Assembly (NCBI GenBank): GCA_009664345.1
Contig: CP043547.1
Location: 1,054,001-1,118,000, forward strand
DNA from: Planctomycetales bacterium 10988
Lineage (GTDB): Bacteria > Planctomycetota > Planctomycetia > Pirellulales > Pb10988
DNA length: 64,000 nt
Reading direction: 5' to 3'
A model generated the notes under the pieces. That model saw only the letters and a list, made by a program, of their open reading frames with translations, did not search any database and was not told the origin of the DNA. Below are positions 60,547 to 64,000 of this stretch, piece by piece. Positions within the stretch are counted from its first letter, which is position 1. Each line of letters opens with the position of its first letter. The position numbers were made by a program, and so were the translations under genes.

Positions 60547-62781
60547 CTACTGGATGGCAGCCCTTGCCAACACCTGTTGTTCAGCTAACCGGGGGTCCAA
60601 TGTGGGTGGCACGCCGGTTAGCAACAGGGAGGCTTCGCGGTGATGAACAAGAAATTCAATCCAATCGAACCATGGAATAGGGGGCATCCCTTGTTCTTTT
60701 TCAAGTGATTCTTCAAGCCAGTGGTGGAGCGATTTTTCCGACTGAGCCAACGCCTCGGCCGCTTCGGATAGTTGCCCGGTTTTCTGATAGGCGATGGCTA
60801 GTAAGGGATAACTAATTCCATTGCCTGGCCAACTCGGATCTTCTTCATGAGACTGGTGAAGTCGTTTTATCGCTTGTTCGTAGTTCCCTGCCTCCAGATG
60901 TGCCCAACCGGCGATATACAACTTTGCTCCGTGCGGCATTCGGGAGATTCTGGTAGGCCCCTTGGCATGTGAGGGGTGGTCTTGAAATAACTTTTCGGCT
61001 CGTGTTACGAGGGCAGATGCTTGATTTTGAGAAAGTTTGCCGATCATGACCCCGCGAACTTCGGTGCCAAGATAGCCATTATCCGATCCTAACAATGTTG
61101 TCGAGATCCGCTGGTACTCTTGAGGTGAGCCGGCGAAGTAAAAGACTTGCGGAACCCCTAAGAATTCCGCTCCATTGACCGGGCATCCCAATTCGAGGGC
61201 CTTTCGATAATCCTGCACCGCTTCCTCCCATAACCCCAGCTTCGCATAGAGCGAACCTCGCTCCAACCAGACATGAAAGTAGCGAGGCTGAACTTCGGTT
61301 GCCCGTCGATAGGCCTCGTGGGCATCGGCCCAGTCTCCCGCTTCGACAAAGGCACGGCCAGAGGTGAGGAGTAAGTTCGCTTCTTTGAGTCGTTCCGTAA
61401 AATCTTCCAACTCCTGGCGGCTCTGATTGGCTTTTGATTCCGCGACTTGAGCTTGCTTCAAGGCATCGTAGGCAACGCTCGCTTGCCAGACGCTGATTGC
61501 CGTTCCCAAGATCAAGGCTGCGGCAACCAAGGAGACCGCGATAAAAGCGACCTTGTTGCGGCGGGCAAATTTGGAAAGTCGGTAGGAAGCTGAAGGCGGG
61601 CGGGCCTCGATCGGCTGCTCGTTGAGATAGCGAGTGATATCTTTGGCGAACGCCGCGGCACTGGGATACCGTCGATTCCGATCTTTCTCCAACGATTTCA
61701 TCACGATCCAATCAAGATCACCTGCCAGCAAGGAGGAGAGTTTCGCCGGGGCCAACTGACGATGCATTGAGACCGTACTTGCCAGTTGATTTTCCAAAGT
61801 ATTCAAGCGAGTACTGGGACGTGGGGGTTCTTCTTCACGAATGATCCGCCGCATCTCGTCAAAACTCACGCGATTCAAACGTTCGAGCGTGAACGGCGTA
61901 GAACCGGTCAAAAGTTCGTATAACAGAACGCCGAGTGAATAAATGTCGCTCCTCGTATCAATATCGTCATTACTCATTTCGGCCTGTTCGGGACTCATAT
62001 AGGCTGGCGTTCCCATCATGGAGGCAAATTGAGTATAGATCGTCATATCAGTTAGATTCTGACCGATTGCCTTGAGAATTCCGAAGTCGATCACCTTGGC
62101 AAGCGGTTGTCCATCTTGAAGCGTCACCAACACATTCGAGGGTTTTAAATCTCGATGGATAATCCCTTTCTGATGGGCATGATGGACAGCATGGCAAATG
62201 GAAAGAAACAACTGGAGTCGTTGTTGCGTCGTAAGCTGCTGTTGATCGCAAAACTTGTTGAGCGGAACGCCACGCACCAATTCCATCACGAAATAAGGCT
62301 GGCCCGTCTCGGTGACGCCTGCATCGAAGACCCGAGCGATATTCTCATGATCCATCATCGCGAGGGCCTGCCGTTCCGCTTCAAAGCGGGCAATGACCTC
62401 GCGGGATTCCATCCCGGGTTTAATAATCTTCAACGCAACACGACGACGAACCGGCTGAAGTTGATCGGCGACGAAGACTAATCCAAAGCCACCTTCTCCG
62501 ATTTGCTCCATGAGTTTATAAGAGTCGACCATCGTTCCGGGAACAAAACTTGTTTGAACTCCCAGGCTTCCGCCTCCTTGAAAAAGAGTCGGCAGATACG
62601 AAGAGGCCAGTGGCCGATCGATAGGGTTCTCCAGACGGTCGTGCTCTCTCAACAAGGCGACCACGGCATCGAGTAGGTGATTATCTCCTTCGCAAGCCTG
62701 CTGCACAAAGGCGGCTCGCTCGCTCGGCGATTCAAAATCGAGCGACTGGAGAAAGATCGATTTTTCCGAACCGATAGCCAT
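60547..62781 (-). CDS. Ser/Thr protein kinase with TPR repeats and one membrane helix
   Basis: 744 residues. Short N-terminal helical region (about 1-85), protein kinase domain with GEGGFG (95-100), catalytic ALKII Lys118, HRDLKPSN (209-216), DFG (232-234) and the SPEQ activation segment. A membrane helix (about 410-432) separates it from a C-terminal TPR region (about 460-700). This is the common planctomycete sensor kinase. ATG 62781 chosen (TTG at 62829 rejected). The ECF sigma factor gene lies 138 bp upstream on the same strand, so it probably acts on or with that sigma factor. Confidence 0.93.
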   Translation of the reverse strand: MAIGSEKSIFLQSLDFESPSERAAFVQQACEGDNHLLDAVVALLREHDRLENPIDRPLASSYLPTLFQGGGSLGVQTSFVPGTMVDSYKLMEQIGEGGFGLVFVADQLQPVRRRVALKIIKPGMESREVIARFEAERQALAMMDHENIARVFDAGVTETGQPYFVMELVRGVPLNKFCDQQQLTTQQRLQLFLSICHAVHHAHQKGIIHRDLKPSNVLVTLQDGQPLAKVIDFGILKAIGQNLTDMTIYTQFASMMGTPAYMSPEQAEMSNDDIDTRSDIYSLGVLLYELLTGSTPFTLERLNRVSFDEMRRIIREEEPPRPSTRLNTLENQLASTVSMHRQLAPAKLSSLLAGDLDWIVMKSLEKDRNRRYPSAAAFAKDITRYLNEQPIEARPPSASYRLSKFARRNKVAFIAVSLVAAALILGTAISVWQASVAYDALKQAQVAESKANQSRQELEDFTERLKEANLLLTSGRAFVEAGDWADAHEAYRRATEVQPRYFHVWLERGSLYAKLGLWEEAVQDYRKALELGCPVNGAEFLGVPQVFYFAGSPQEYQRISTTLLGSDNGYLGTEVRGVMIGKLSQNQASALVTRAEKLFQDHPSHAKGPTRISRMPHGAKLYIAGWAHLEAGNYEQAIKRLHQSHEEDPSWPGNGISYPLLAIAYQKTGQLSEAAEALAQSEKSLHHWLEESLEKEQGMPPIPWFDWIEFLVHHREASLLLTGVPPTLDPRLAEQQVLARAAIQ

Positions 62782-62919
62782 TGAGTTACGCCGTTCAATC
62801 TGAGTAGACGAAGTTCTCGCGACAGTCAAAGCTTGTCGGGAACTTTCAAAGATGCAGAAGATCGTGTCTATTTAGAAATGCGAATTCTTGAGGAAGACCG
62901 GGTCAATCAACTTGAAGGA

Positions 62920-63480
62920 TTATTCGGGATTCAGTTCGCGGCCGAGCCAGGCCCGAGCATAGGCCCAATTTCTTTTCACGGTTCTGGAAGAAATACCCAA
63001 GACCTCCGCGGTTTCCTCGATGGTCAAACCAGCGAAATACCTCAGTTTGACAAGCCGTGCTAACTCTGGTTCGGAATGAGCTAATTTATCAAGGGCAGTA
63101 TCAAGATCGAGCAACTCGTCGATATCTCGATCAGCGACGAGGGCATCCTGATCCGAAATTTCAAAGCGATCACGATCACCACCCCGTTTTAATGTTTTGC
63201 GCCGTCGAGCATTTTCAATGAGAATTCGCCGCATCGATTCCGCGGCCGCTGCAAAGAAATGTCCACGGCTATCCCAACAGTGCTCTTCCCCACTTCCCAA
63301 CAATCGCAAATAGGCTTCATGCACGAGAGCCGTCGGTTGTAGCGTTTGCCCGGAAGGCTCGTTTCGCATCTTGAGCGTTGCCAATTTACGTAGTTCCGCA
63401 TACACCAACGGCAGCAAATCGCTGGCGGCAGCAGGGTCTCCTCCTTCAATCTGATGGAGAATCTGGGTGACTTTCGACAC
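62920..63480 (-). CDS. ECF-type RNA polymerase sigma factor
   Basis: 186 residues. Region 2: LLPLVYAELRKLATLKMRNE, with the promoter-melting helix; region 4 helix-turn-helix: LTIEETAEVLGISSRTVKRNWAYARAWL. These are the features of the ECF group linked to Ser/Thr kinases in planctomycetes. GTG 63480 has AGAGGGG five or six bases upstream and gives normal length; a TTG at 63522 adds 14 residues. Directly upstream of the kinase gene (138 bp). No anti-sigma factor is adjacent; the kinase may take that role. Confidence 0.93.
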   Translation of the reverse strand: MSKVTQILHQIEGGDPAAASDLLPLVYAELRKLATLKMRNEPSGQTLQPTALVHEAYLRLLGSGEEHCWDSRGHFFAAAAESMRRILIENARRRKTLKRGGDRDRFEISDQDALVADRDIDELLDLDTALDKLAHSEPELARLVKLRYFAGLTIEETAEVLGISSRTVKRNWAYARAWLGRELNPE

Positions 63481-63597
63481 AAAGGCCCCTCTGCGAAATT
63501 GGGGAATGAAAAACGCGTTCAATCGCAGTATTTCGATCCTCTGATTTTACTACGCCCGAAAGCGAGTTCCAAGCAGTCCACCCAGGAACACTCTAGA

Positions 63598-64000
63598 CTA
63601 TTCCGAAACTCGATCCTCCTGAGAAACGGATTTGGATATCTCGGCGTTCGCAGGATTCGGAGCTGTCTTCAACATAGACATGAAAAGATAGACAATTGCC
63701 CCCACGGAAAATGTCACCAGGGTGCCGACCATTTGCCAAGGATCGAAGCTGATCATCATTCCTGCGGCTAGCAGGGTGGCGAGGATATAGATGGCCGGGA
63801 CGAGATGACTGAGATGAAGGATCGTTTTTTTGCGAATCGTAGGTAAAAACAGACAGAAGACCGAACACGCCGCCGAGATCGACAAGGTTAAACCAAGATA
63901 AGAGAGGAGCTTCTCTAAAGTAGAATTGAGTACTAAGAAGGTGGCCAACGCGACCTGGATGATCGTCGCCATCAGCGGTCGGCCATCTTGAAGACGAAGC
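63598..64000 (-). CDS. APC-type amino-acid permease (partial, C-terminal end)
   Basis: The frame is open to the right edge; visible sequence is DGRPLMATIIQVALATFLVL, then STLEKLLSYLGLTLSISAAC, FLPTIRKK, and two more membrane helices (about residues 60-110 of the visible part) before a charged tail. The order helix - IRKK loop - helices is that of the C-terminal end of APC/LAT amino-acid permeases. The ATG at 63972 is inside the reading frame, since in-frame codons continue above it. Substrate cannot be judged. Confidence 0.6.
   Translation of the reverse strand, partial: LRLQDGRPLMATIIQVALATFLVLNSTLEKLLSYLGLTLSISAACSVFCLFLPTIRKKTILHLSHLVPAIYILATLLAAGMMISFDPWQMVGTLVTFSVGAIVYLFMSMLKTAPNPANAEISKSVSQEDRVSE

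Overview
The window reads as chromosomal DNA from a member of the Planctomycetes, probably a Pirellulales- or Planctomycetales-like bacterium. The marks of that lineage are an ECF sigma factor next to a Ser/Thr kinase with TPR repeats, a pair of secreted DUF1080 proteins, lid-less Hsp70-family proteins, 21-residue leucine-rich repeats of the planctomycete LSPLKGMPL type, a TPR-bearing bacterial alpha-2-macroglobulin, a class II (B12-dependent) ribonucleotide reductase, and variant CdsA and PurA signatures. This placement is by inspection only. No rRNA, tRNA, CRISPR array, transposase or phage module was recognised.

Layout. Positions 1-1558 hold queuosine/7-deazaguanine genes (queE partial, queC, queF). 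1588-8871 holds a HhH protein, a divergent phosphoglycerate kinase, a GT4 glycosyltransferase, csrA, an 820-bp AT-rich intergenic region, a GT39-type membrane protein and a methyltransferase-like protein. 9186-14043 holds a hybrid histidine kinase with two receivers and an Hpt domain, then a second GT39-like protein. 14004-17978 is a minus-strand run (small secreted protein, purA, uppS, cdsA) joining purine synthesis to undecaprenyl and phospholipid precursor synthesis. 18339-24524 is the large alpha-2-macroglobulin gene. 25156-31021 runs on the plus strand: site-2 protease, alarmone-hydrolase-like HD protein, HEAT protein, secreted thioredoxin-fold protein, winged-helix protein and two DUF1080 proteins. 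31026-33710 (minus) holds a soluble histidine kinase, a purine nucleoside phosphorylase with an Asp at the specificity position, a very acidic small protein and a possible coupled ORF. 34070-36316 encodes a double UspA protein and an amidohydrolase that appears to lack a canonical start codon.

36342-41881 (minus) is an LRR lipoprotein and two paralogous lid-less Hsp70 proteins, the larger with a disordered linker and a C-terminal membrane helix. 42281-45418 is nrdJ, with tandem NrdR-box-like sites about 250 bp upstream. 46125-48703 holds a Pro-rich lipoprotein, a one-helix membrane protein and an Mrp/ApbC ATPase. 49034-59247 is a cassette of two large FtsX/MacB-type permeases and two ATPases around a TonB-dependent siderophore-type receptor. 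59725-64000 holds an apparently exported O-methyltransferase, a TPR Ser/Thr kinase, its ECF sigma factor and the C-terminal end of an APC-type permease.

Most genes stand singly or in short operons. Six good intrinsic-terminator-like hairpins mark unit ends (after the PGK-like gene, alpha-2-macroglobulin, PNP-region, nrdJ, TonB-receptor and methyltransferase genes). The least ordinary stretches are the Hsp70/LRR cluster, the dual-ABC/TonB cassette, the AT-rich HD-HEAT-thioredoxin segment, and several enzymes with altered active-site residues (PGK-like, PNP, Mrp).
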